From positions 15,187,107-15,251,106 of the forward strand of contig CM053328.1 of assembly GCA_028583605.1 (NCBI GenBank): a stretch of 64,000 nt of DNA. The letters are read 5' to 3'. The translations under genes were made by a program, and so were the position numbers. This document shows positions 23,301 through 34,990 of this stretch, in pieces (the stretch's first letter is position 1; each line of letters begins with the position of its first letter). Below the pieces are notes generated by a model. The model was not told the DNA's origin. It was given only the letters and a program-made list of their open reading frames with translations, and did no database searches. Source of the DNA: Dastarcus helophoroides (taxonomy: Eukaryota; Arthropoda; Insecta; Coleoptera; Bothrideridae).

Positions 23301-26300
23301 GATGTCGACGTCCTAGCAACTAAATATGGTAAATGTAGGTCCGGGATGGTGGGACGGTTGGACATATAAAGGAGGCAAACGTCAGATGTTCTTTGAGGAG
23401 CTTTTGCGATCCTTGGATGTGGATGCTTGCGAAAGCGACCACTTGCAAACCCTTCTGATGATATGTCTTAATAACTTCTCAGTTGCCCACGCGCTGCAAT
23501 ACTTGCTAGATAGTTACCGCTTGATCAAAGGGGGTGAAAACTCATTAAAAGACGTCGCCGTGAGCGGAATCCAAATCCTTCGCCTTTTCATCGACGACGA
23601 AACTCTCTTTAAAGAATCTCTACTCTTATATGACTTAGAGTTTGTCAAATACATCAGCACCTACCTGAATAAAGACCCGAAGGAAACCAAGTTAATCCTG
23701 GAGAATTTCCAAGCTGTCGAAGATGAAATGACCAAGCGTTATCTCATCAACGTACATCTGAAGCGACCAGCGGTGGCTACATGTTACTTATTGCGGCAAA
23801 AAGGCGCCAATTTGGACAATTTCCTCAACTTCATTGAGCAAGAGAGAGTGACCGATGTGGCCTTTAAAGAATGTCATAAGATAAGTTCTCCCTTTTTAAA
23901 AGAGACGGGGAGACTACACGCGAAAATACTTAGCCAGAAGGGTAATCATGAAGAGGCGGCTGTCGTGCTGACTTCCCTGGAATTCTTCGATCAGGCAATC
24001 GAGCAGTACATCTTGGCTTTACAATGGCACCAAGTCGTCGGTCTTTTGGACAAGACGTCGCACTGGCGAGGAGAAGAAGTTGGAGATTCTGAAAGAGATG
24101 GCGCGGAAGTTGGCCGATAGCGGAAACTTCACCGACGCTAGTTATATTCTTGAATGGTATTGTCGCGATTACGTGAAAGCAATCGACGTTCTGTTGCAAG
24201 GGAAAATGCTTTCTGGATGCCAGAAGGGTGGCTCAAGGCCACCAATTACACCATCTTGTAGGTAAGGAATTTGACTTTATTGCTGACATTATGTAACTCT
24301 TAATTCATATGTATTAAAACCACTTTACAACGTGAGAAACTCGCAAACAAAGTTCTTGAGCTTAGACTACTGAATCAATTACAACATTTAAATAAGAATC
24401 ATATGTAATTATATGAACTGAGTCGATGCTGCGATGCCACGATGCGACGATGCCAATTCTTACAGACTCAGGAAAAGTAATCGGTAATTCTAATCCGATT
24501 ACATTCGTACTTAATCGTGCAGATCTATAATTCACATACACAAGAAATAGGAATGGTCCCAAAATCTTTCCCTGTGACACCCCGTACAAGCTTTCCATTG
24601 GTTCCGAGGTATTATCCGTTAGCGTAATTGGATTTGCCTCTGGACTACAGAACCAGGCAAGATATAAGCGTTCCAATTGGTTGGTTCTGACATCATGATC
24701 ATGCACGCAAACGCGTTGGAGTAAAATACAATTGACAGTTGAGAGAACACATTACTATTGATATACGTATTATTTTATTAATAATATTTTAGTTTTGTTA
24801 TTGATGCTTTTTATTCGTTTGGGCAGTAATTATCTGCATGTCAGATTCAACTTTCGGATTGTTAGTTTAAATAGCTGCTATTGGAAAACATTTTAAATAG
24901 GACTTTGTAACCTTTTCGTTTGTTAAATATGCCAGATTCAAAAAACTAACGCATATTAATGCATAATTTAAAAGAAGTGTGTGATTTACAAATTAATATA
25001 TCTAACAGTGGATTGTGTGTATTTATATTATACAATAAAAAAAAATAATATGTTGTTCCCAACTAATTTTAAGTTGAAAGAAATTGCAATTTCTGAACAA
25101 TCTTTTCAAATTCGTCTTGACATAAATTTGGAAAATGATGCAAAGTTGTAGCTGCAGGAATATAGCGAAATTACTAACACGAATTGGATTATTAAAAGTG
25201 GTCTTTACAATCCTCATACGTTTTCATTTTATAGTTGAAGTGAAAACTTCTTTAGGTGCTTTGAGCGACTTTTGATAGGGGAAAAACTAATGGTTTGCGT
25301 TACCATCACGCTAATTCTCGTAGACGACACGTTCTGATGTTTACAGTTTATTTACAGAGTTAGTTTTCTAAATGGATACCCTATTTTTTTAGCTTTATTT
25401 TTGACAAATTCAAAATATTAAAAAGCTGTATTGATTTAAATTTTCTATAAAATGACTATTTTATTTTATTATTTTATTCATTTTTCTGCCGAATAAATAA
25501 CATTTTTCATTTACCCTTTGCCACACCTAGGGGAAAAAAGCAATATTAAAAAACCATACCAGAAGTTTTATGATGCAGACGCCTCATATGAAAAGTATAA
25601 AAATTAAATACCACTATTTTATAAAGTGATATTGAAGCTACAATTTCTTCCAATAAGATAACTACTACACAACGCGGTTATCAAAACTGCAATATTTACA
25701 TTCAACTAGGAATTAGGTACGGTCGAGAATATGTAAGAAATGGGCGTAAATTAAACACTTAATCATGACGTCAAAACCTACCAATTGGAACGCTTGTTTC
25801 TTGCCCGGTTCTGTAGTCCAGATGCAAATCCAGTACGCTATCCGTTATTCTAGTTTTTTGATACATTTTATACAAATAGTCCGTAACCCAAAGAAGTGCT
25901 CCTGACCTTACAACACCATACCTTTCTAACTTCTTCAAATACTTCAATCTGTAATCTCGAACGGCTCTTTTTAAATCGACAAACACACTCAAAACATTGT
26001 TACCCTCATTTATTCCCTTCCTCCAATTAGCTCATACATACTGTCCGCACAGATTCACATGAAGTGATTGGCGCGAAAGCCAGATTGTCCAATGTAAAGG
26101 ATAGTCTTCAAAGTACTTTCTTAACTGCTCACTAACTATTATTTCGATTACCTTTTTTATAACGGGAAGTAAATTTGTAGGCGTATATTCTTCTGGCTGT
26201 TTAGGACATGACACCTTCGGAACCGGCACTGTCACACTTGTTTTGCATTGGGATGAAACTCGAGCAATTCTCAGTGATGTATTAACAATATTGAGCAAAG

Positions 26301-29300
26301 GATAGCCTATTGCACAGAACAATTCTTTTATCAGTTTTACTTTCAGAGCCTCGTCACTGGATGCTAACAACATTTCTCAGTTTATTTAAACTTGTCGCAT
26401 GGAACTGATCTAATCGTTTAACATTGTTTATATTAATAGATTCCAAAGAATTTAATTTTACCGCCTGTATACTATCCACTCTATCTTTAATACTATTGTC
26501 CTAATACTCATTAAATCTTGTTTCTAGTGTTCCTTTGTACGTCTGGAACTCCACTTTTCTGATATCACAGTTTGTTCTACTACTACCCATTAATGACTTT
26601 ATTGATCACCACATTCTGTTACTGTCACCGTTGCACTTATCAATGTTTTTCTCATAGAATTGTCTTGTCTCATTGCATATAGTTGTAACTTTGTTTCTCA
26701 TTGCAGTGCAGCCAGTCTTTTGTGTTTCGGTTATCTGAAATCTTTTATATGCCAAATCTCTCTCGATTTGAGACTTCCTAACGTTTTTATTTATCCACGG
26801 CTTCTTCGATTTTTTCATCTTTTCTCTCGGAGGATATTTATCGGTTGCTGATGTTATTATATTTAAAAAGTCGTTATAAAGAGTATCTACATTCTTGGAT
26901 GTATAATGCCAAGTTTGAGTAACAAGATTCCCACGGATCTTTTCAATGTTCTTTATAGCTAAATTTCTTTTATATGTATATTGCTCTTTAATATCTTCCA
27001 CGTGAATACCCAAATTTACTGCTAATGTTTCATGATCCGATAATTTTGGAAAGCTTCTTGGCATTTCCTTCAGTTCAAACATATTTGTCACAATATAGGC
27101 CACTAGCTTAGCAGAAGTGTTAGTAACTCTGGTCCCTTTCTCTATTATTTGCTTAAATCCCGGCGTCCTTATATTTTTCGATGTTATGTGTCATTTACAC
27201 GAGCAAGTAAAACTATCGCAAGTCGATATCTGAGAGTACTTTCAGCGAACTTGCGTAGTGTAAACAGTCTCTGAGAGTGCTCTCAGAGCAAGTCGTAAAA
27301 CTTGCGCAAGCTCTTGCCGTAATGATTACTTGCTTGATGTTTAAAATTGGGGCGAAGTTCCTTATTTTATTACTTCACAATTATATGAAAAATAAATCTG
27401 AAGAAAAGTTAATAATTTATGTTTTATTTCAAAAAACTAGAAAAAAATTGATTTTCTTGTATTTTTATCGACAATTATGCAAGAATTTTTAAAAAATACG
27501 TTATTAAAGCACTTTTTCACAGAGAATTTGGAAATACTACTACTAATTTATTCTTTGTATTAAACATTTCCACTACAACAAGCTTAATTTAAGATCCTTT
27601 TCTTGGATTTTTACAAATTTGAAAAGAGCTTTTTTTCTAATTACATACGTATAGTCAAATACTTATAGGTTTGTATGTAAAAGGATTTATTTTATTAATT
27701 TAGCTAAAATTATTGAAAATGCAAATAAAAAATAGTTTCTTTTTGGAAAAGTATCGCACGTGGTTTTTATTTTTAAGATGCTTAAAAACCATAATCCTTG
27801 GGTAATTAAAAAAAAAAGTTTATATCAACATAGCTCCGAAACCGCTTTGTTTTTAAAATGTAGTGTATTAAGAATTAAGAAAAAAATTAATTGATTATTT
27901 TAATACTTTGACATCCCCTGAAATATTTTTTTTTCAATTTTGGTAGATACTAAGTATAAAATTAGAATAGCGGCTGCTGAAGTTCTCTTTCTACGACGGA
28001 ACATTTTTTGCATGTGGATATCACTAAAAGCAATCTTTTAATTGGGACAATAATGGGCCACACACTTTAAACTCCTATTTAAGGGAGCACAAACGCAATT
28101 AATCACTCAGCGCGGGTTTGAATTGAAATGTCGCCTAGAAATAAAATTATACTTGCCGCACTGTAGCTTGCACGACCCACTCTACCGTGTAAACGGCCAT
28201 GCAACAAACAACTTATAGATAGTAGTGTCGGGAGAGTGCAGGTAGGACTTGCTGGGAGCACTTGCTTACGTGTAAACGCTCTCGCAAGTCACTCTCGCAA
28301 ATTACTATTCCGTGTAAATGGCACATTACTGTTTCGTTGTCATTTGATAAATAATCCTTATTTATATCGCCCATGTTATCAGCGACTTTTCGGCCTATTT
28401 TATCATTATTGAGAACATCTTCGAAAAAGTTTTTAAAATCCTTAAATTGTCCATTTGGAGAGCCATAAATGCCTCCAATAACGGTGCTCCTTCCTGCTAA
28501 TTGAATTTAAATTACAATTGACCAATAGGTGCAATCCAACACACCCTCATCCATCACCTTAAACGGAACATCATCTCTCAAGTAGATTAACAATCCACCA
28601 GTGTCTTCTACTGGAGTAACAAATTACCTTATTATATCCTTGAATTGCAATTTCGCCATCACTGCACTGTACGTTATGCCCCCCAGAAAAAAAAACCTTA
28701 TCTGTTTTAGCTTACCTATTTTGTAAGCGTTTTCATATGATTATTTTTCTGCTAAAGAAGTGTCATTGAAAAAGGATACAGGAATGAAGGGAATCCTAGA
28801 AATTAAAATGCACTGTAAAAAGCCTAGCCCAAGAGCGCTAAATTTCATCTCGGTATTCTAAGAAATCTTATGAATTGTTTTAGGATGTAAATAGAATAAA
28901 GTTTTATTTTATAATCATTCAGTTGGTGACGAAGTAACGGCAATGTTTAATATCGCCATATTCGTTCTAGAGACCCAAATAGTTCCAGAGATAAAACTTT
29001 TCCTTGAAAATCTCAGTGGAGAAATCGAGGAACGATCGGTGGACTTCGACAGGCTTAAAAATCGCCTAATAGTCGTGAGAGATAACATGAAAAGCAAATT
29101 CGAAGAATTCGGTGACATTTTCGGTCAGTTTGATTCCAAACAGTCCGATTTGTACTCTGAAGATGGCAGCACGATTTCACGAACCAGCAGTGGAAGAAGA
29201 AGCAAATCTAAACGGTAGTGTTTCAAATTGTTATCAAAAGAAAGAATACATAACAGGAGAATAAACTTGAGGGAGACATATCGTGTGACAAAAAATACAC

Positions 29301-30008
29301 TTTTGCCAAAGTAGACAGTCGCTTGACAAAGTCAGCCATCTCATCTATGCAGAGGTGGGTTTTTGGCACGTGCACAGAAGTATACTGCGCATAGCAAGCA
29401 TAATAATGCGTCATTTGACAGAGCTGGAATGACAGACGGATCCACTTTCCTATAGCAACGTCCGATACGAAAGTATTCTCCTGTTATGCCCTCTTCTATG
29501 ATTTTTACCCCTGTAAAGCTTGGTTTTTTTATTTTAGAAGCGATTCCACGACATCTGGAAATACCACAACAACAGTGAGAAATGCCAGAAAGGAGATGAA
29601 GAGACGAACGGATTTGAAGGAAGGGGGGCCTTATGAAGACATCGCAATTATTAGGCAATTGAGCATGTGGATCAGTGGGGCATTTTGCTGTAGTTACGAT
29701 ATGAGGTTATGTTCCAGTATTCTGTTGGAAGAAAACCAAGCTACCCTTGCAATACTTAAACGATACCAAAGCCAACTGGTGCAATTACAAGACAAAATGA
29801 TCCTTTCCTTTCCAGAGATTTGGCCAGAGGATTTCTGTTTAAATTCCGAAAATGAGGCTCTCATTGCGAATTTGCCTTACTTAGGTACTAAAATGCGGTA
29901 ATTTGATTTGTGAAGAGTTAATGTCTATTTTTTGCAGATGAAAGTTACAGAAAACCGCCAGAAATAGAAAGGTTACGTAACAAATGGATCATGCAGATTT
30001 TAACCTAA
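17315..30008 (+). CDS. ELP1: Elongator complex protein 1 (six exons)
   Basis: ELP1 is the scaffold of the Elongator complex, which installs cm5-type modifications at tRNA wobble U34 in the cytoplasm. Exons: 17315-17840, 18199-18485, 22091-24261, 28920-29214, 29538-29884, 29938-30008; about 1230 residues, near the usual length. Family signatures in order: MKNLELL start, VGWGSVETQFKGSE, ISWRGNGEEF, VVFFERNGLL (beta-propeller region), IVDIKWSPCDKILAL, the alpha-solenoid (DASYILEWYCRDYVKAIDVL), a serine/basic linker, LKEGGPYEDIAI, and the tail PPEIERLRNKWIM. All splice junctions agree in phase and use GT-AG. Exon 3 has about four frame breaks (near 23285, 23350, 24065 and 24210) where homology continues in another frame. 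The start at 17315 matches the family N-terminus; an upstream in-frame start codon at 17285 is unlikely. AATAAA at 30075. Confidence 0.93.
18540..21150. repeat. Degenerate AT repeat (A-rich strand up) in ELP1 intron 2
   Basis: Fills most of the 3.6 kb intron with words like AAATTTCGAGAAA and AAAGTCGAAATTTT. ORFs on both strands are low-complexity by-products. GC-richer patches at about 18737-18775 (GGGCGCAGACAGG, then GGGGGGCAG) and 20850-20930 may be remnants of other elements. Confidence 0.75.
21265..22076 (+). mobile_element. Tigger/pogo-like transposon relic in ELP1 intron 2
   Basis: The left end CAGTCGTACTTCTATAACTCG and the inverted right end (AAGTTCGACTG) match the CAGTCGAAC...TAACTCGA style of Tigger termini. 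TA flanks both ends (21263-21264 and 22077-22078). Inside, short plus-strand fragments resemble the end of a pogo/CENP-B-type transposase: PTDEDIVAIYKSG near 21650 and TDSLYNSLNNIETLL near 21785. The DDE core is missing. It ends 14 bases before ELP1 exon 3. Confidence 0.75.
24362..24706 (-). pseudogene. LINE reverse transcriptase fragment in ELP1 intron 3
   Basis: A minus-strand ORF that includes LYGVSQGKILGPFLFLVYVN, the RT motif usually written GVPQGSxLGPLLFLxYIND. The catalytic YADD box that should follow is not evident. It lies downstream, in LINE order, of the fragment at 25771-28690 and may be part of the same insertion, separated by about 1 kb. Confidence 0.75.
24730..25760. other. AT-rich insert within the LINE relic; nothing recognised
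   Basis: About 1 kb without ORFs or clear inverted ends separates two LINE RT pieces on the same strand. It could be a separate insertion, but I could not define its boundaries. Confidence 0.35.
25771..28690 (-). pseudogene. LINE endonuclease-RT relic in ELP1 intron 3, split by a MITE
   Basis: Reading the minus strand from 28690, EN fragments (VIGGIYGSPNGQFKDF, then GDINKD) lead to 28326. A 1.1 kb MITE intervenes, then the linker frame 27103-26606 (FPKLSDHETLAVNLG, KSKKPWINKNVRKSQI). Then come RT frames 26373-26032 (NTSLRIARVSSQCKTSVTVP, EEYTPTNLLPVIKKVIEII) and 25992-25771 (VFVDLKRAVRDY, where FxDLxxAFD is usual). Frame changes and stops show decay. It is antisense to ELP1, inside an intron. 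Confidence 0.8.
27187..28325. mobile_element. PIF/Harbinger-like MITE (TTA duplication) nested in the LINE
   Basis: The left end TGTGTCATTTACACG and the right end, read inverted, TGTGCCATTTACACG differ at one base. TTA flanks both sides (27184-27186 and 28326-28328). A 3-bp TWA duplication is typical of PIF/Harbinger. GC-richer subterminal regions hold many copies of words such as CTTGC, GAGAGTG, CTCTCGCAAG and GTGTAAAC in both orientations. The centre is AT-rich with no transposase. Confidence 0.8.
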
Positions 30009-30289
30009 AAAAAACTTTTGTATTAAGTTTCATTAATATGGAGATTCACGTTTTGCATTATATACTAAGATTAAAATAAAAGTTATCAATTTTAATATAT
30101 TTTAATTATGCTTGAAAGTACATTAAAGTAATCTAAGGTTACATGATATTTGTAAATTCAGTACAATCGATCTTATAGACTTTAAATACTAAAAAAAATA
30201 CATCAATTTCTTCCACACTTGCTAGCAACACATCAATTAATTTTTAAAAAAAATCACAAAATATCAAAGTAACTCGTGTAATAAAACTA

Positions 30290-30308
30290 GGGGGTCTTCG
30301 GCACCCCC
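30290..30308 (-). other. Small hairpin between the ELP1 and RING1 3' ends
   Basis: GGGGGT, loop CTTCGGC, ACCCCC: a strong 6-bp GC stem just past the RING1 stop, in its presumed 3' UTR. Function unknown. Confidence 0.4.
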
Positions 30309-30319
30309 TTACGGGACCC

Positions 30320-31986
30320 CTATGTCTTTTTCCAAGAGTAATACATTTCCAAAGGTTTGTTAACCTTCCAATATTTATCATTAACTTGCCCTAAAGTCTG
30401 ATTACCATTCAATTGGACATACTGCCCAGCTGTTGGTGAAATATAAATACAAAAATTAAGCAAATTTGAGGTGGTTGACAACTGAGAATCCAAGTCCAAA
30501 GTCAACCTCATTGCCAAGTATTTATGCAAGTGATCTACAGTGGCATTCGCTGTCGTTTTAATGTAACGAATAGAGTTCTCCTTCAATGCTTTTACCAGTG
30601 TATTATCCCCGGCCATTTCCGTCGGATGTGGCTTGAAAACCAATTCAATTTCGTTCAGCGTCATCGGTTCCGATGGTCCCTCGCCTTCCGTGTCCGTCTG
30701 CTCGGTTCTTTCACTAGATTCGCTCTCTTCGCTCCTCTCAGAAGTCAAAACGCTCTTGGGGCGCTTTCCCATCGACTTGCTGCTGGAAACGGGGCTCGGA
30801 GGTTGCGACGGCGTACTACGACCCGAAGGCGCTGGACTACCAGCATTTGCCGGAGCGTTGGCATTCACTGGTGCCTGATTTACTGCATTTTGCTACAAAA
30901 AAACCAATACCTGATTATAACAAGAATGCAAGGAACCAGCAAAAATCTTGTTAGATGTGATTTATTGTTTAAATGTGAACAAGCAAAGGGAAAGGGAATT
31001 CACTGGTTTTAACTAGTCTGATTAAAAAGGAGTTTCATAATCTGTAGCAGTGGTGTCAACCAATAGCTCGCGACCCACATGTAGTTCACTTTAACTATGA
31101 GGAAAAGTTATGTTAGGTTTTCAAGGTTCAAAGTTTTGTAAGGTATCACTTTTCAACTTCTGATAATTTAATTTTCACCCTTGAACTTTATGACTCGCTA
31201 ATGTTATGTTTCAACCTGTGATAGAGCGACTTGCCTACAATTTTTCATTTGTAATTTGCCTCCAATTGATTAAAAAGTTGGGCACCATTGCTCTACAATA
31301 TCCTAAAGAAATGTCCATACATTTTAAAAATTTAACTGCGTCTAAGACAAACATGAATAATTGAACTGTTTAATTTAAAACATGCTCAAAGCTCCTAACA
31401 CATCAGTAAAATTCAAATTCAGCATAAAATGAATCAGAATATGACAAACCTCTTCTGGCTGTGGAGCGACATTCCCTTGGGGATCAACGTTCTCATTCCT
31501 TTCCTGCTCGTTGGCCTTTCTCGATCTATTTGGGCGATTTTGCGACTGAATTTTAATACCTTCATTTATAGAATTCACCAAAGCTGCTGAAGAATGACTT
31601 TTATTCAGCTTGGCCAACACCCTCTCCTGGTGAGCTTCGTACTCGTCTCTGCTGGGATATATCTTCGAAATTAACAAGTCGAAATTGGGGTCGGGTCTAA
31701 GAGATCTCTTAGACACAAGTTTCTTTCTGCAGGTAGGACACTCCTTGTTTCCGGATCTTAAAGCTGTTATGATACAATCGGAACAGAAGCGATGGAGGCA
31801 TTCCTTAGTTGTCATCGTCTTTTTAAGCATGTCCAAGCATATAGGGCACATTAGTTCGCTGTGTAGACTTCTGGGAGAGACCGCAATTTCGGTATTATCC
31901 GTAATGGCATCCTGAGGCGTACGGTGGAGTTCGTAGAGGGACAATTCCCAGGTTTTATTCAAACCTAATTGCTCCGATGTTGCCAT
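30320..31986 (-). CDS. Sce: E3 ubiquitin ligase RING1 / Sex combs extra
   Basis: RING1/Sce is the catalytic subunit of Polycomb repressive complex 1 and mono-ubiquitinates histone H2A in the nucleus. Exon 1 is 31450-31986 and exon 2 is 30320-30892 (minus strand), joined in phase 0 through a GTTTGT donor and a TGTAG acceptor; about 369 residues. The C3HC4 RING finger is complete: C47, C50, C63, H65, C68, C71, C83, C86 ([20 protein letters not shown]). The C-terminal RAWUL ubiquitin-like domain that binds CBX/RYBP partners spans roughly residues 265-369 ([20 protein letters not shown]). Between them lies a Ser/Pro/Glu-rich linker. It converges on ELP1 with 311 bases between stop codons. No frame break. 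Confidence 0.95.
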
Positions 31987-32873
31987 TTTTTTAATTGCGA
32001 TTTTACATCATAATACTTAAAAGTTCAATTTCTTTAAATCTTGTTTAACAACTAACCTTATACACAGACAGTTGACACCATTGACCTCCACAGAACCCAA
32101 GTGAAACTTATTTCTCTATGATTTCACATCGTTGCCAGATCATAGAAGTTCGCCTCATTTTACTTGGTTTTTCATCCTGGAATTTTTTTAACAGGTTTAA
32201 TTCCTCAGAGTTTATAGTTAAATATAAAAGCGGTATAAAGATAGTTTAGATATTATATAGCTCTCTCTCTCTCTCCTGCCAAATAACCCATGGAACATAG
32301 GCATAGGCAATAAATACATTAATCATAAAAATATTTACAAGTGCTTTAGTTCTGGTTCTGCTTATGCATATTTATCCAAAATGAACTGTAAGAATTTAAT
32401 ATAAAATACTTATTTAACGACTAGTTATTTAAAACATTGTCGATTTTGAAAGTAGGTGGAAATCTATCATCAAAATTCTAAATATAGTATATTTTTAAAT
32501 TATTTTACCTAAAAATTAGAAATGCAATACATAATTCTATGATCGTTCGTATGTCATTAGCCAGAGTGCGCTTCAACTCTATCTGAAATGCCTTTTCATA
32601 GCCATAGAATTATATATGTCTGTTTTGACATTTAGTCAAAATAGATTCAAAGTAGATATGAATTCGCAAAAATAAAAACGTAAAATTTCGCTAATGCAAA
32701 TAAGCAATACTGAAAACTATCGCCCTATTTTATGAGCAATGTCCAAGGGTAAGCCGCAAATCCCAACTCATTACGTAAGCCGCTCATCCGATAATAATTC
32801 CTCATTTAACCAAACTTAATCTTTCTACAAAGTGCCCCTACTAAACATACATTTTAAGCTCTAGGGCGACAAT
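31987..32873. promoter_or_regulatory. Shared divergent promoter region of RING1 and PGS1
   Basis: An 887-base interval between opposed start codons, free of the degenerate repeat that fills most intergenic space here. It contains a short (CT)n run at about 32262 and a TTTTGAC/GTCAAAA inverted word at about 32624-32642. No core promoter element was identified with confidence. Confidence 0.45.
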
Positions 32874-34509
32874 ATGCTGCGTAGATTCATCAGTAATGTC
32901 ATCGAAGGGACCTTTCCCCAATCAGAAACCAGCCTTATTCAAAACCCCGTACTTGCCAAAGATAACTTTAATTTGGAATGGTTGGCGAGCATAGCGCCTT
33001 GTTTCCCCATAAAACCCAACAGTATTAAGATATTGAATGAGCCATCGCAGTTTTATAACGAGCTTTTACACCAGACCACCGCGGCGAAAAAAAGAATAAC
33101 GTTGGCCAGTTTATATTTAGGTAGCGGAAGCTTGGAGAAAAGTCTAATCGATAAGTTAATGAAGAATGAGTATTTCCTCTCTGGGGGGTTAAAAGTTAAT
33201 ATTTTACTGGATTATACAAGGGGTAGTAGGTTGCGTGATAATTCAAGGAAAACTCTGCAGCCGCTACTTCAGTTAAATGAGCAAAATTGTTCAGTTTCTT
33301 TGTATCATACACCCTACTTAAGGGGCATCTTTAAGAAGTATGTTCCCCATAGATATAACGAGGTTTTTGGCTTACAACATATGAAATTGTATATCTTCGA
33401 TGATACTCTCATCATTAGTGGGGCTAATTTATCGAATGATTATTTTACGAATAGGCAGGATAGATATTTTGTGATAAATGACAAATCGTTGTGCGATTTC
33501 TACTGTGGTTTGGTTTCCAAAGTGGAACAATTCAGTTTGAAGATGGACAAAAATAATAATGCGAGTTTACATAATTCTTGGGATTGTTCGCCTTATGAAG
33601 GCAGTAAGGGGAAGTTTATTGCTAAAGCGCGAGGTCTTATTGAAGGCTATCTGTGGGAATCTATAGAGAATCAAGAGAAAGTCAACTCGAATGATTGTGG
33701 TGCGTTTAATTAACACTTATCAGTTTCTGATAATTTGGCTGCCTTTTTTAGATACTTGGGTCTTTCCGTTGATACAAATGGGGCAACTGGGGATTGAACA
33801 TGATTCATGCGTTACAACTATGTTACTTTCGGATGCCCCCAAAGGATCCCAGCTTAATATAGCTTCTGGATATTTTAACTTAACAAGTGATTATATGGAT
33901 GTATTAATTAAACACTGCCAAGCGAATTGTAAAATACTTATGGCCCATCCAAAGGTAGTTCATGTGGACATTAAATGTGATCAGAATTTTAATTTCATTG
34001 ATATGTTAAAAATAATTTTTTTAGGCGAATGGTTTCCTTGGAGCCAATGGTTTAGCAGGCGGAATCCCATGGGCTTACTCCCTAATAGCAAGAAACTTTA
34101 ACAATAGAGTTGAAAAGTTTGGACAAACAAAGCGTATTCAGTTACTGGAATATTTAAAAGAAGGTTGGACTTATCACGCCAAGGGATTATGGTAATTTTT
34201 CATATTTTATTAAATGTTTCTAATTTAACTCATATGTTCCAATACACATTAACGAATTGTTTTAGGTACTACCCACCAAAGAGTCCTTATCCTTCATTAT
34301 CTTTGATAGGTTCGCCGAATTTTGGCGAACGGTCTGTAAAAAAAGATTTGGAGACACAACTGGCTATTGTAACTAAGAACAAATCAGTTCAAAAGGCTCT
34401 TCATGAGGAGTGCTGTAGATTATACAAGTTGGGATCACCTGCTGATGTCGATCGACCCGTTCCAAAATGGGTTTATGCTTTTGTCTATTTATTTAGAAGT
34501 TATTTTTAA
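32874..34509 (+). CDS. PGS1: CDP-diacylglycerol--glycerol-3-phosphate 3-phosphatidyltransferase, mitochondrial
   Basis: PGS1 makes phosphatidylglycerophosphate from CDP-diacylglycerol and glycerol-3-phosphate, the committed step to cardiolipin in mitochondria. Exons 32874-33699, 33752-33954, 34025-34191, 34267-34509 join in consistent phase to about 479 residues. It is a phospholipase D superfamily protein: HxKxxxxD motif 1 at H169, K171, D176 (HMKLYIFDDTLIISGANLSN) and the second motif region YHAKGLWYY at H394, K396, followed by SLIGSPNFGERS. The family block ANGFLGANGLAGGIPWAYS begins exon 3, and LASLYLGSGSLEKSL is the N-terminal signature. Introns are 52, 70 and 75 bases. The N-terminus (MLRRFISNVI) is basic and compatible with mitochondrial import. 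It is intact. Confidence 0.95.
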
Positions 34510-34982
34510 GTGTTATGTTTTTATAGAATATATTTATATTGATGAAGCTCTTTTTGTTTTAAATTCACTAAGCAGCAGCAGTTAAATCTAAAACTAGTCA
34601 AGTGTCTGATTTGTGCATGGGGGATTTGGAAATATAAACATATGTTCACATACTAAAACATCTCAATTGTGTTATGCCAAAATTACTTTATTTGGTTTTT
34701 ATAATTCGGATGTCTGTAATTTGATTGATAAAAAAAGTCCCAAAGATTTCAACTTCAAATCCTAGATTTATTTTGTTTGAATTTTTCTCACAATTGCAAA
34801 ATACATTTTCAATTATTGCTTTTATGTAAAAATTTGATTATATACTTGAGAATTTGATGTTATTACCAATTTTGAATATGTTTGAAATTAGTAGTATGTT
34901 TTAAAAAACTTAAAATGTAGTCATTGTTGGAAAATGTTATTTTATAAAATTTTTGTTGAAAAGTTTTTTCCAAATTTCAGAT
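34510..34982. other. PGS1 3' flank; AT-rich, no gene
   Basis: Probably 3' UTR followed by decayed sequence. Nothing else recognised. Confidence 0.4.
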
Positions 34983-34990
34983 GTACGCAC

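Noticed and set aside
23326..23380. A tiny intron (donor GGTAAATG, acceptor CGTCAG) to explain the ELP1 frame change
   Set aside because: The splice would not join the two family-like frames in phase, so an indel is more likely.
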